This document shows positions 43,798 through 52,820 of a DNA stretch of 64,000 bases, one piece after another. The notes under the pieces are model-generated. The model was not told the origin of the DNA. It searched no databases and was given only the letters and a program-made list of their open reading frames with translations. This DNA comes from Floridanema evergladense (lineage in GTDB: Bacteria; Cyanobacteriota; Cyanobacteriia; Cyanobacteriales; Aerosakkonemataceae): assembly GCF_041929205.1 (NCBI RefSeq), contig NZ_JBHFNT010000073.1; one strand, 5' to 3'. The translations under genes and the position numbers were made by a program. Within the stretch, counting starts at the first letter, position 1. Every line of letters begins with the position of its first letter.

Positions 43798-44868
43798 ATG
43801 GTTACTTCTCCGCCAAAGCCCTCTCAGGAGTTAGCAGGTAAAACAAAAGCACTAAAGGAAAACATCCTCACACCGAGATTTTATACGACAGACTTTGAAA
43901 CTGCGGCCCAAATGGATTTATCTGCCCAAGACACCGAATTACAGGCAATGTTGGCAGAAATGCGGGCGGATTACAACCGTCACCACTTTGTTAGGGATGA
44001 AGCGTTTAATGAGTCTTGGGATCATATTACGGGAGAAGACAGACAAGCTTTTATTAATTATTTGGAGAGATCTTGCGTTTCTGAGTTTTCCGGGTTTTTG
44101 CTGTTTAAGGAACTTTCGCGCAAATTAAAGGATCGCAGTCCGCTGTTATCGGAAATGTTTAATTTGATGGCGAGAGATGAAGCGCGTCATGCGGGATTCC
44201 TCAATAAGGCAATGGGGGATTTTGGCTGTACGATGGATTTGGGTTATTTGACAAAGAATCGGGTTTACACATTTTTCCCGATCGAATGGGTAATTTACAC
44301 AGTTTATTTGTCCGAAAAAATTGGTTATTGGCGCTACATCATTATTTATCGCCATTTAGAAAAACATCCTGAAAATCAGTTTTATCCTTTATTCCGCTAT
44401 TTTGAAAGTTGGTGTCAGGATGAAAACCGTCACGGAGATATTTTTAAAGCATTGTTGCGATCGCAACCAAAACTGTGGCAAACTTGGCAATCTCGCTTGT
44501 GGAGTCGGTTTTTCTTGCTGACAGTTTTTGCCACTCACACTTTAACTGTTCACGAAAGAACAGGATTTTATAAAGTATTGGGATTAGATGCAACGAAATT
44601 TGATGCGGAAGTAATTCGCAAAACTAACGAATCAGCTGCACGCGCTTTCCCTTCAGTTCTAGATACAGAAAATCCAGAGTTTTTCGATCGCCTACATCGC
44701 AGTTCCGATCTAAATTTACAGATGTCCCAAATTGATGGTAGTTCTCAACCCAAATGGTTGAAAGCGTTACGGAAATTACCATTGCAGTTATCAATTTTCG
44801 GTCATTTGCTACGGATTTATCTGCTCAAAGGTGTTGATGCAGAAGCCTTGCGAGGAACCGTGCGTTAA
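43798..44868 (+). CDS. acsF: Mg-protoporphyrin IX monomethyl ester oxidative cyclase
   Basis: A 356-residue di-iron enzyme that forms the isocyclic E ring of chlorophyll using O2. The two iron-binding E-x-x-H motifs are E128-A-R-H131 (ARDEARHAGFLNKAM) and E209-N-R-H212 (CQDENRHGDIFKALL). The N-terminus VTSPPKPSQELAGKTKALKENI..., and TPRFYTTDF, is typical. Start placed at ATG 43798; an in-frame TTG eight codons earlier gives a non-conserved extension. Cyanobacteria often carry two copies (chlAI/chlAII); which one this is cannot be told. A ChlE (oxygen-independent cyclase) gene is present at 56187. A strong hairpin follows the stop. Confidence 0.95.
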   Translation: MVTSPPKPSQELAGKTKALKENILTPRFYTTDFETAAQMDLSAQDTELQAMLAEMRADYNRHHFVRDEAFNESWDHITGEDRQAFINYLERSCVSEFSGFLLFKELSRKLKDRSPLLSEMFNLMARDEARHAGFLNKAMGDFGCTMDLGYLTKNRVYTFFPIEWVIYTVYLSEKIGYWRYIIIYRHLEKHPENQFYPLFRYFESWCQDENRHGDIFKALLRSQPKLWQTWQSRLWSRFFLLTVFATHTLTVHERTGFYKVLGLDATKFDAEVIRKTNESAARAFPSVLDTENPEFFDRLHRSSDLNLQMSQIDGSSQPKWLKALRKLPLQLSIFGHLLRIYLLKGVDAEALRGTVR

Positions 44869-44879
44869 AAAATTCTACC

Positions 44880-44912
44880 AGATCCCCGACTTCTTGAAGA
44901 AGTCGGGGATCT
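44880..44912 (+). terminator. Strong perfect hairpin after acsF
   Basis: AGATCCCCGACTTCTT (44880-44895) is followed, after one base, by its exact complement (44897-44912). It ends 12 bases after the acsF stop and is followed by TGCTTAGG rather than a T-run. It is the most perfect of three copies (33463, 39607), so it doubles as a dispersed repeat. Confidence 0.75.
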
Positions 44913-44919
44913 TGCTTAG

Positions 44920-45292
44920 GGAACTGCATAAATTTTTAAATCGCGCCAAAGTCGAATGGGGAAGAGACTTATCAGTTCCCTACTTTCCTAATCAGCAGGA
45001 AAAAGAATCATTTGAGAAACTCTGGAAAACCGAATTAAATACTTGGCGCTCATCGACAGCTAAAGATACAATGAGAGCGATCGCAACAGGTTTACAAAAA
45101 CTACTTAAACAACCAAATCTAACTCGTGAAAAATTAGACAGTATACTCAGAAATCCAAAATTTACAGTAAAGGGAATCACCGGACAATTTAAGTTTAACA
45201 ACAAAACAGGCGAACGTGAATTTTTCTTTCAGCAACAGCGTCCTGATACATTAATTCAAGTTCAAAATAGTAAATTTGTTAAAATTGAGTAG
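44920..45292 (+). pseudogene. C-terminal fragment resembling a periplasmic binding protein
   Basis: In one frame, from the hairpin to TAG at 45290-45292, about 120 codons encode SVPYFPNQQEKESFEKLWKT, DTMRAIATGLQKLL, LDSILRNPKFTVKGITGQFKF and a tail. The last part looks like the C-terminal lobe of ABC-type (type 1) substrate-binding proteins. There is no start, signal peptide or N-lobe; upstream the frame runs into the hairpin and acsF. I read it as a gene remnant. The similarity is weak. Confidence 0.4.
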
Positions 45293-45668
45293 CTCTCCAT
45301 TAATCAAACTAAATTATTATTTATAGCCTTAGTTTTGTCAGTAAAAAATCAAAAAGTATAGCAGAATACGTCAAGTAGAAGTAACAAATTTTTATAAAAA
45401 TATTAAGAAATGTGCCTTGACGAAATAAAAAAAATTTGCCATAAATTGCTTAAGCGCGATCGAGTCTCAAAGTTTTGGTAATTAGAACGACGATCGCATT
45501 TCATTGTGCGGAGTGATATAGCAACAGCTAGATAAGTTTTGACTGGATTAAAAATATTAATAGTAGATTTGGGAGAGCAAACTGCATAAGTAACATTCGT
45601 TCAGACATATCAGAGATTAAGTCAAGATTTACAACTTGCTTTTTAGTCAATTCTTGAGGGAATCATGT
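45293..45668. other. Intergenic region upstream of the subtilase
   Basis: About 376 AT-rich bases with no ORF of note. It presumably contains the protease promoter; TTGAGGGAATCATGT just before the ATG provides a ribosome site. Confidence 0.5.
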
Positions 45669-47279
45669 ATGGCTACTTCTACTGCACTAGATAGTCTGTT
45701 TAACGCTGATTTCTATCGCTCCCAGAATCCCGATTTAGCTAACTTGGATAACCAGCAAGCTTTTGCACACTGGAGAAATGCTGGTATAGCTGAGAGCCGA
45801 TCGTTTTCACCCTTCATTGACTTAAATTTTTATCGCTCTAGTAACCGCGATTTAAGAAACTTAGGAAATCTCGACCTATTCAACCATTTTGCTAATGTAG
45901 GTTTGTCAGAAGGGCGAAAATTTTCACCTTTTCTAGACCTACAATTTTACCAAGATAGCAACCCTCAGTTAGCTCTATACAGTAAAAGAGATGCTTTAGC
46001 GCACTTCGCTAATCCTAACTTTGGCTTGAATGAACGGCGAGTTTTTTCTAGATTTATCGATCTCAATTTTTATCGATCGGTAAACTCCGATTTAGCTAAC
46101 TTAAACTACCGTCAGTTATTTGACCATTTATACCAATCTGGTATCAATGAAGGACGAATATTTTCACCCTTTGTTGACCTGAATTCTTACCGAACTAACA
46201 ATCGAGATTTAGCTTCTTTAACTAACCGTCAATTATGGGAACATTTTTTGGTTAATAGTTTTGTTGAAGGACGTAAATATTCCCCATTTCCTTTTAATCG
46301 TACATTCGGTTATGGTTTAGTAAATGCAGCAGCAGCAGTCGCTAAAGCAACTGGACAAAATACTTTTCCCGATGTTCCCAATTTAGGTGGTAATAACTGG
46401 GGATTAGATATGATCAAAGCTCCAGAAGTTTGGCAAAGAGGTGTCACTGGACAGGGAATTGTCGTGGCAGTTATAGATAGTGGAGTTGATTACTTTCACC
46501 CTGACTTAGATAATAATATTTGGGTAAATACCAGAGAAATTGCTGGAAATGGAATTGATGACGATCGCAATGGTTTTATTGACGATGTTCGCGGTTGGAA
46601 TTTTTTCAGTAGTAACAATCAGCCACTAGATTTAGACGGTCACGGTACTAGTGTAGCCGGAATAATTGCCGCAGAAAATAACAATATTGGCATAACTGGA
46701 GTAGCTTTTAATGCCAAAATTATGCCAATAAAGGTACTTGAAAGATTGCCTAAAAATGACCTCCCTTCTGGAACTGATGATGATGTCGCTAATGGCATTC
46801 TTTATGCTATTAGGAACGGAGCAAATGTAATCAACTTAAGCTTGGGTACTTTGTCTCAATCTCAAACAGTTAGAACAGCAGGAGCTATTAAAGAAGCTTT
46901 TGAAAAAGGTGTTGTTGTTGTTTCAGCAGCTGGAAACGATAGTAGCCTTACGCCTATTTATCCGGCTCGTTATGCTACCCATTTTGGCATTGCTGGTGGC
47001 GCAGTCGATCGCAATAAAGTTATTCCTGCTTTTTCTAACGATGCTGGTTTTACACCGATCGATTATGTAGTTGCACCAGGAGTAGATGTTTATTCCACAT
47101 CTGATTTTAACGAATATGAAACTAAAACTGGTACATCAATGGCTGCTCCTTATGTAGCGGGAACAGCTGCTTTGATTTTAAGTGCCAATCCCAATCTATC
47201 ACCTGTTACGGTAGAAAATATCCTGACTACAACAGCCGATCCAACTGGGATATTAACTGGGCTATTGATCGATTTTTAA
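45669..47279 (+). CDS. Subtilisin-like serine protease with N-terminal repeats
   Basis: A 536-residue S8-family peptidase. Five roughly 40-residue repeats fill residues 6-208, each of the form F-Y-x-S-x-N-x-D-L ... H-x-N-x-G ... E-G-R-x-F-S-P-F. The catalytic domain follows: D270 in VIDSGVDYFHPDLD, H325 in LDGHGTSVAGI, the oxyanion Asn in SAAGND, and the Ser (about 490) in GTSMAAPYVAGT. No N-terminal signal peptide is seen. Start at ATG 45669 rather than the in-frame TTG 11 codons upstream, because AGGGA precedes it. The repeats resemble those of cyanobacterial extracellular Ca-binding proteins; their function is unknown. Confidence 0.88.
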   Translation: MATSTALDSLFNADFYRSQNPDLANLDNQQAFAHWRNAGIAESRSFSPFIDLNFYRSSNRDLRNLGNLDLFNHFANVGLSEGRKFSPFLDLQFYQDSNPQLALYSKRDALAHFANPNFGLNERRVFSRFIDLNFYRSVNSDLANLNYRQLFDHLYQSGINEGRIFSPFVDLNSYRTNNRDLASLTNRQLWEHFLVNSFVEGRKYSPFPFNRTFGYGLVNAAAAVAKATGQNTFPDVPNLGGNNWGLDMIKAPEVWQRGVTGQGIVVAVIDSGVDYFHPDLDNNIWVNTREIAGNGIDDDRNGFIDDVRGWNFFSSNNQPLDLDGHGTSVAGIIAAENNNIGITGVAFNAKIMPIKVLERLPKNDLPSGTDDDVANGILYAIRNGANVINLSLGTLSQSQTVRTAGAIKEAFEKGVVVVSAAGNDSSLTPIYPARYATHFGIAGGAVDRNKVIPAFSNDAGFTPIDYVVAPGVDVYSTSDFNEYETKTGTSMAAPYVAGTAALILSANPNLSPVTVENILTTTADPTGILTGLLIDF

Positions 47280-47312
47280 TAGCACTTACGCAGTGGCTAA
47301 ATATGGTGGAAT

Positions 47313-47364
47313 GGTGCGTTACACTGGCGTTTTTCTTAAATACCGCAGGCTATACGCACCCTAC
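47313..47364. repeat. GGTGCGTTA-family dispersed repeat
   Basis: GGTGCGTTACACTGGCG (47313-47329) and the matching complement TACGCACCCTAC (47353-47364) bracket an AT-rich middle. It lies between the convergent subtilase and ppk1 genes and is related to 6628-6654. Confidence 0.5.
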
Positions 47365-47401
47365 TTATAGAGGCTACTTACTCATCTTTAAGTGACTGTC
47401 C

Positions 47402-49549
47402 CTAAAAGTTTCCTTCCCGTTCCATCAGAATAATTTGGGCACTTTTTTCTGGGTTATCTTCGGTAGGTTGACGCTGAACGTAAGTACCATCAGATTTAAG
47501 TTCCCATGCCTGACGATTATCTGCTAACAGGATATCGAGGATTTCTTTTAATTCCTTTGCACAGGTGGGGTCTTCAACTGGGGTGACTGCTTCCACTCGT
47601 CTATCGAGATTGCGCTCCATCCAATCCGCACTACCAATATATACCTCTTCCTCGCCGTTGTTGTGGAAGTGGAAAATGCGAGAATGTTCTAGATAACGTC
47701 CGACAATGCTAATCAAGCGGATATTTTCGCTCACTTCTGGCACACCTGGACGCAAACAGCACATTCCTCGCACAATCAAGTCAATTTGCACGCCAGCTTG
47801 AGATGCTTCGTACAAGGTTTTAATGATGCCGGGGTCGATCAGTGCGTTCATTTTGGCGATGATGCGACCGGATTTTCCGTTTTTAGCATGGTCAGTTTCC
47901 CGACGAATTAAGGCTTCCATGCGATCGCGCAATGTTACCGGAGCTACCAACAATTTCCGAAACGACTTTTGTTTAGAAAAACCTGTCAAATAATTGAACA
48001 AATCTATCAAATCTGCACCCAGTTCTTCCCGGCAAGTCAGCAATCCTAAATCAGTGTAAATCTTCGCAGTCTTGGCGTTATAATTCCCCGTGCCAATATG
48101 ACAATAGCGGCGAAAATCATCGCCTTCGGAGCGAATCACCAGTAACACTTTTGTATGTGTCTTCAAACCCATGACACCATACACTACATGAACTCCCGCT
48201 TCTTCTAAAGCTTTTGCCCAGTTAATGTTACTTTCTTCGTCAAATCTGGCTTTAATTTCTACCAAAGCCACAACCTGTTTACCATTCTGCGCCGCAGCAA
48301 TCAAGGCTTTAATAATTGGCGAATCGCTGGAGGTGCGGTACAAAGTCATTTTAATTGCTTGCACGTCAGGATCGTGAGCCGCTTGAGTAATAAAAGTTTC
48401 TACCGATGCGGCAAAGGACTGATATGGGTGATGCACCAACAAATCGCCTTGACGAATGACGTAGAAAATATTCTCGGTTGTCGTTTTACCCAAGATTTGC
48501 TCTGTGCTCAGATGGCGCAAGCGTTGGGGAACTACAGGAGTCCAAGGTCGATCTTTGAGGTGGGGTAAGGGTAATGCCATCAAAGACATAAAATCTCGCA
48601 TTCCCAACCAACCTTGGGTCATGTACATATCGTTGGAGTCTACTTTCATCCCCTTGATTAGGGTTTGCTTGACAAATTCGGACATGGTGGGAGGAAACTG
48701 AAATCGAACCACTGAGCCACCAAAACGACGTTTTCCTAGCTCTTGGGCGATCGCTTCTACTAAATCATCCGCTTCTTCTTCCTGAACGCTCAAGTCAGCA
48801 TCGCGGGTAATCCGAAATAAATGTTGCTCCTCAATTATCATCCCTGGAAACAGCGCTGCCGAGTTATCTGCCACTATTTCTTCCAGACAAACTCCTGCCC
48901 AAACTACTGGGCGATCGCTCTTCGGATATACTTCCTCTGGCAATGGCACCAAGCGAGGTAAAGTATCTGGCACTTTGATGCGAGCAAATCCTGTTTCTCC
49001 GGTTTCTGGATCTTTAAGCACCACTGCCAAATTTAAACTCAAATTCGACATTACCGGAAATGGGTGAGCCGGATCGACTGCCAAGGGAGTTAGGAGGTAA
49101 AATACCCGCTTTTGAAAATATTGTTTTAAATAATCGCGTTGAGTCTGATTTAACTCGGCGTATTTTAATAAATGAACTCCTTGGGCTGCCAATTGCGGAC
49201 GTATTTCTGTTTCAAATAACTCCTGTAACTGAGTCACCATTGGATGAAGACGCTGGCTGATTTCATCTAATTGTTGTTGGGCTGTTCTTCCATCAGGAGT
49301 CAAGGTGGCGACTTGGGATTCTACTTGTCTTTGCAAACTTGCTACTCGCACCATGAAGAATTCATCGAGGTTGGAACTAAAGATAGCCGCAAATTTCACT
49401 CGTTCTAGTAAGGGTGTGCGGGGATCGATCGCTTCCTGTAACACCCGACGATTGAACTCCAACCAACTCAGTTCCCGGTTGAGATAGTACTTCGCGTCAC
49501 TTAGATTAATTCCTGCAACGTCTTCTTTATGTTCTTTATGTTTAGCCAT
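47402..49549 (-). CDS. ppk1: Polyphosphate kinase
   Basis: A 715-residue enzyme that polymerises ATP gamma-phosphate into polyphosphate. Segments seen in order: N-domain LNRELSWLEFNRRVLQEAID, FAAIFSSNLDEFFMVRVASL, the catalytic region with the phosphorylated His in GVMGLKTHTKVLLVIR, then RYCHIGTGNYNAKTAKIYTD, and the C-terminal FHNNGEEEVYIGSADWMERNLDRRVE. Length matches PPK1. It stands alone on the - strand, opposite pgi, with a 500-base AT-rich gap upstream. No Pho-box was picked out with confidence. Confidence 0.97.
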   Translation of the reverse strand: MAKHKEHKEDVAGINLSDAKYYLNRELSWLEFNRRVLQEAIDPRTPLLERVKFAAIFSSNLDEFFMVRVASLQRQVESQVATLTPDGRTAQQQLDEISQRLHPMVTQLQELFETEIRPQLAAQGVHLLKYAELNQTQRDYLKQYFQKRVFYLLTPLAVDPAHPFPVMSNLSLNLAVVLKDPETGETGFARIKVPDTLPRLVPLPEEVYPKSDRPVVWAGVCLEEIVADNSAALFPGMIIEEQHLFRITRDADLSVQEEEADDLVEAIAQELGKRRFGGSVVRFQFPPTMSEFVKQTLIKGMKVDSNDMYMTQGWLGMRDFMSLMALPLPHLKDRPWTPVVPQRLRHLSTEQILGKTTTENIFYVIRQGDLLVHHPYQSFAASVETFITQAAHDPDVQAIKMTLYRTSSDSPIIKALIAAAQNGKQVVALVEIKARFDEESNINWAKALEEAGVHVVYGVMGLKTHTKVLLVIRSEGDDFRRYCHIGTGNYNAKTAKIYTDLGLLTCREELGADLIDLFNYLTGFSKQKSFRKLLVAPVTLRDRMEALIRRETDHAKNGKSGRIIAKMNALIDPGIIKTLYEASQAGVQIDLIVRGMCCLRPGVPEVSENIRLISIVGRYLEHSRIFHFHNNGEEEVYIGSADWMERNLDRRVEAVTPVEDPTCAKELKEILDILLADNRQAWELKSDGTYVQRQPTEDNPEKSAQIILMEREGNF

Positions 49550-50049
49550 AATGATGAAAGTTACTTAGGATATTTGGACAACTAAATTAGATTCAACTAA
49601 AACGATGACAACAAATTGTAAAACCTTTAGGCTGATTTTACAACTCGTTCTCAAAAAAATATAGGTCTACTTTGCTTAATAACACTTAGTCAATTTTCCT
49701 ACAAAGTACTACTGAAAAATTGTTAAAAAAAACAAAAATTTCTTTGAGGAGATTTTCATCTCTAGATAATTTCTAATTAAACTAATCTTAATAGAAAATG
49801 TTTATGCTGTGCTTTGCGGGAATGGTTCGACTTTTGTCATGAGAATGAATTAAAGATTGGAATATTTACCTTTCTAATTTAATTATTCATTCAACTTTGA
49901 AGGTGAAAAATTTAAATTAACAAAGACGATAGCTACAATAGCCAAATCTTCAAAGTCAAACAAGGACATCTCGAACTCGTGCCAATCAAATTTCTTATGA
50001 ATACAGGATTATCTGCTAATTTTCAATTTTTTTCTTGCATGAGGCTGAT
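49550..50049. other. Intergenic region between ppk1 and pgi
   Basis: About 500 AT-rich bases holding both divergent promoters. A small stem GAGAT-TTTC-ATCTC occurs at about 49750-49764. No ORF or known RNA was recognised. Confidence 0.4.
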
Positions 50050-51651
50050 ATGGGTAACGATGAACTTTGGCAACGCTATCAAGACTGGCTTTACTACCAC
50101 GAAGGCTTAGATTTGTATCTGGACGTAAGCCGGATGCGGTTTGATGATGCACTAGTGGAGGAATTGGAACCTAAGTTTGAGAAGGCTTTTAGAGATATGG
50201 AGGAGTTGGAGGCAGGTGCGATCGCCAATCCCGACGAAGATCGGATGGTGGGACACTACTGGCTCCGCGATCCCGATCGCGCACCAGCAGAACTCAGAGA
50301 AGAGATCGTGAATACCCTGTCTGACATTGAAGATTTCGCACGCCGGATTCGTGAAGGTGACATTACTTCTCCCACAGGCGATCGATTCACAGATATTCTT
50401 TCGATCGGGATTGGTGGTTCAGCATTAGGCCCAGAATTTGTTTCAGAAGCTTTGGCTGCCGACTCTCCACCAATGGAAATACATTTTATCGACAACACCG
50501 ATCCCGCAGGAATCGATCGAACCCTAAATCGCTTAAAAGCAAAAGATCGGCTCAAAAGCACGCTAGTCATCGTCACCAGCAAATCTGGGGGTACGCCCGA
50601 AACCCGCAATGGAATGTTAGAAGTCCACAACTTCTACGACAAAGAAGGTTTGCCCTTCCCTCGTCATGCAGTTGCTATCACCGTTCCCGGTAGCAAAATG
50701 GACGAACTAGAGCGAGTGGAAGGTTGGTTAGCTGAGTTTCCCATGTTTGATTGGGTGGGAGGACGCACTTCCGAGATGTCAGCAGTAGGGTTGTTGTCGG
50801 CTTCGTTGCTGGGGATTGACATTCGATCGCTTCTAGAAGGCGCAAAAGAAATGGACGAAGCAACCCGTGTGCCTGATGTGAAAAGAAATCCAGCCGCTTT
50901 ACTCGCCCTGGCTTGGTACTATGCCGGAAATGGTAAAGGCGAGAAAGATATGGTGATTTTGCCTTACAAAGACAGTTTGTTGTTGTTCTCCCGTTACCTG
51001 CAACAATTGGTCATGGAATCCTTGGGGAAAGAGAAAGACTTAGACGGCAACATCGTTCATCAAGGGATTGCAGTTTACGGCAACAAAGGCTCCACCGATC
51101 AGCACGCTTACGTGCAGCAACTCAGGGAAGGAGTGCCGAACTTTTTTGCTACTTTTATTGAAGTGTTGGAAGATCGATCGGCCGAATGGTTCGAGCAAAA
51201 TAGCTACCAACTAGAAGTAGAATCAGATGCAACTTCCGGGGATTTTCTCTCCGGCTTCTTGCAAGGAACAAGACAAGCTTTATACGAAAATGGTCGAGAC
51301 TCTATCACCATCACCATTTCCCAAGTAAATCCTCGTACCGTAGGAGCTTTAATCGCTCTCTATGAAAGGGCTGTAGGATTTTATGCTTCTTTGGTGAACA
51401 TCAACGCTTACCACCAACCTGGAGTGGAAGCAGGGAAAAAAGCCGCTGCATCAGTCATAGATTTACAGCGGAAAATTTTGGAAACTTTAAGAAATACCGG
51501 GCAATCAGACCTAACAACTTTAGCTGAAAGAGCAGACGCAGCTGAGGAAATTGAAACCGTTTACAAAATTGTCCGACATTTAGCAGCAAATCAGCGTGTA
51601 CGGTTAGAAGGCGATCGCGCCAACCCTTCCAGACTACAAGTTTCAATCTAA
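50050..51651 (+). CDS. pgi: Glucose-6-phosphate isomerase
   Basis: A 533-residue enzyme converting glucose 6-phosphate and fructose 6-phosphate. Signatures are SIGIGGSALGPEFVSEAL (phosphate-binding), VTSKSGGTPETRNGM, FDWVGGRTSEMSAVG and GNKGSTDQHAYVQQL. Start placed at ATG 50050 with GAGG nine bases upstream; a TTG five codons earlier is the longest alternative. It belongs to glycolysis and the oxidative pentose phosphate route and lies just ahead of ldhA and glgP on the same strand. Confidence 0.95.
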   Translation: MGNDELWQRYQDWLYYHEGLDLYLDVSRMRFDDALVEELEPKFEKAFRDMEELEAGAIANPDEDRMVGHYWLRDPDRAPAELREEIVNTLSDIEDFARRIREGDITSPTGDRFTDILSIGIGGSALGPEFVSEALAADSPPMEIHFIDNTDPAGIDRTLNRLKAKDRLKSTLVIVTSKSGGTPETRNGMLEVHNFYDKEGLPFPRHAVAITVPGSKMDELERVEGWLAEFPMFDWVGGRTSEMSAVGLLSASLLGIDIRSLLEGAKEMDEATRVPDVKRNPAALLALAWYYAGNGKGEKDMVILPYKDSLLLFSRYLQQLVMESLGKEKDLDGNIVHQGIAVYGNKGSTDQHAYVQQLREGVPNFFATFIEVLEDRSAEWFEQNSYQLEVESDATSGDFLSGFLQGTRQALYENGRDSITITISQVNPRTVGALIALYERAVGFYASLVNINAYHQPGVEAGKKAAASVIDLQRKILETLRNTGQSDLTTLAERADAAEEIETVYKIVRHLAANQRVRLEGDRANPSRLQVSI

Positions 51652-51683
51652 TACAGAAGGGCTCCAGGGGTTCGAGAAGTTTT

Positions 51684-51724
51684 TCCCTAACCCCTACCCC
51701 CTAACCCCTACCCCCGTCCCCTAA
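51684..51724. repeat. Heptamer tandem repeat CCCCTAA/CCCCTAC
   Basis: Five or so units of CCCCTAA/CCCCTAC/CCCGTCC between pgi and ldhA, ending four bases before the ldhA ATG, where it occupies the place of a ribosome site. Same repeat class as 14300 and 15480 but a different unit. Confidence 0.7.
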
Positions 51725-51728
51725 GCTT

Positions 51729-52736
51729 ATGAAAGTTGCTTTTTTCAGTGCTAAATCGTTCGATCGTAAATCATTTACCGCAGCAAACGTCAACTACCAA
51801 CACGAACTGACCTTTTTTGAAGGTCAACTCAACCCCAATACTGCTGTATTAGCGGCAGATTTTCCCGTTGTTTGTATGTTTGTCAACGACATTGCCAATG
51901 CGACAACGCTGGAGATTCTTGCTGCTCAGGGAACTCGCTTGTTAGCGCTACGATGTGCAGGATATAACACCGTAGACTTGCAACGAGCCGCAGAATTAGG
52001 CATTAAAGTAGTGCGCGTACCTGCGTATTCGCCTTATGCGGTTGCAGAACACGCCGCTGCTTTAGTATTGACACTAAACCGAAAAATTTACAAAGCCTAC
52101 AACCGAGTCCGAGATGATAACTTTTCTTTGGAAGGTTTGCTAGGTTTTGATTTGCATGGTTGCACAGTTGGGGTTGTGGGTACTGGCAAGATTGGTATGA
52201 TATTTGCTGAGATTATGAAGGGTTTTGGTTGTTATTTGTTGGGCTATGATGCTTACCCTAACAATGGTTTTACAGCGATCGACAACGCCCGTTATGTTTC
52301 CCTACCAGAACTTTTAGCCAACTCTGATATTATCTCGCTCCACTGTCCTTTATTACCAGAAACCCATCATTTAATTAATGCAAACACTATTGCACAAATG
52401 AAACCGGGTACGATGTTAATTAACACTAGTCGGGGTGCTTTGATTGACACTGCTGCTGCGATCGAAGGGATTAAGTCAGGCAAAATTGGTTACTTGGGGA
52501 TTGATGTTTACGAACAGGAAGATGAGATTTTCTTTCAAGACCTTTCGGATACAGTGATCTTAGATGATACTTTTCAATTGTTGCAATCTTTCCAGAATGT
52601 AGTAATTACTGCCCACCAAGCTTTCTTTACCCGCAATGCACTCGAAGCGATCGCTACCACTACCCTAGCCAACATCAGCGATTTTGCAGAAGGTCAACCT
52701 TTGAAAAACGAAGTAGTTTATCAACCACTTGCGTAA
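51729..52736 (+). CDS. ldhA: D-lactate dehydrogenase (2-hydroxyacid dehydrogenase)
   Basis: A 335-residue NAD-dependent dehydrogenase. It shows LRCAGYNTVDLQRAAELGIKVVRVPAYSPYAVAEHA (family opening), the nucleotide-binding GVVGTGKIG (about 146-154), the catalytic Arg in MLINTSRGALIDTA and the His in VITAHQAFFTRNAL. It reduces pyruvate to D-lactate, regenerating NAD+ in fermentation. No clear Shine-Dalgarno is visible because a heptamer repeat lies directly upstream. It sits between pgi and glgP. Confidence 0.93.
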   Translation: MKVAFFSAKSFDRKSFTAANVNYQHELTFFEGQLNPNTAVLAADFPVVCMFVNDIANATTLEILAAQGTRLLALRCAGYNTVDLQRAAELGIKVVRVPAYSPYAVAEHAAALVLTLNRKIYKAYNRVRDDNFSLEGLLGFDLHGCTVGVVGTGKIGMIFAEIMKGFGCYLLGYDAYPNNGFTAIDNARYVSLPELLANSDIISLHCPLLPETHHLINANTIAQMKPGTMLINTSRGALIDTAAAIEGIKSGKIGYLGIDVYEQEDEIFFQDLSDTVILDDTFQLLQSFQNVVITAHQAFFTRNALEAIATTTLANISDFAEGQPLKNEVVYQPLA

Positions 52737-52820
52737 TTTTCCCTTTTAGATTTTCGATTTAGAAATTCTAAAACTCCAAATCCAAAAATTTCAAATTTTT
52801 AATCAGGAGAACTTTGAATT

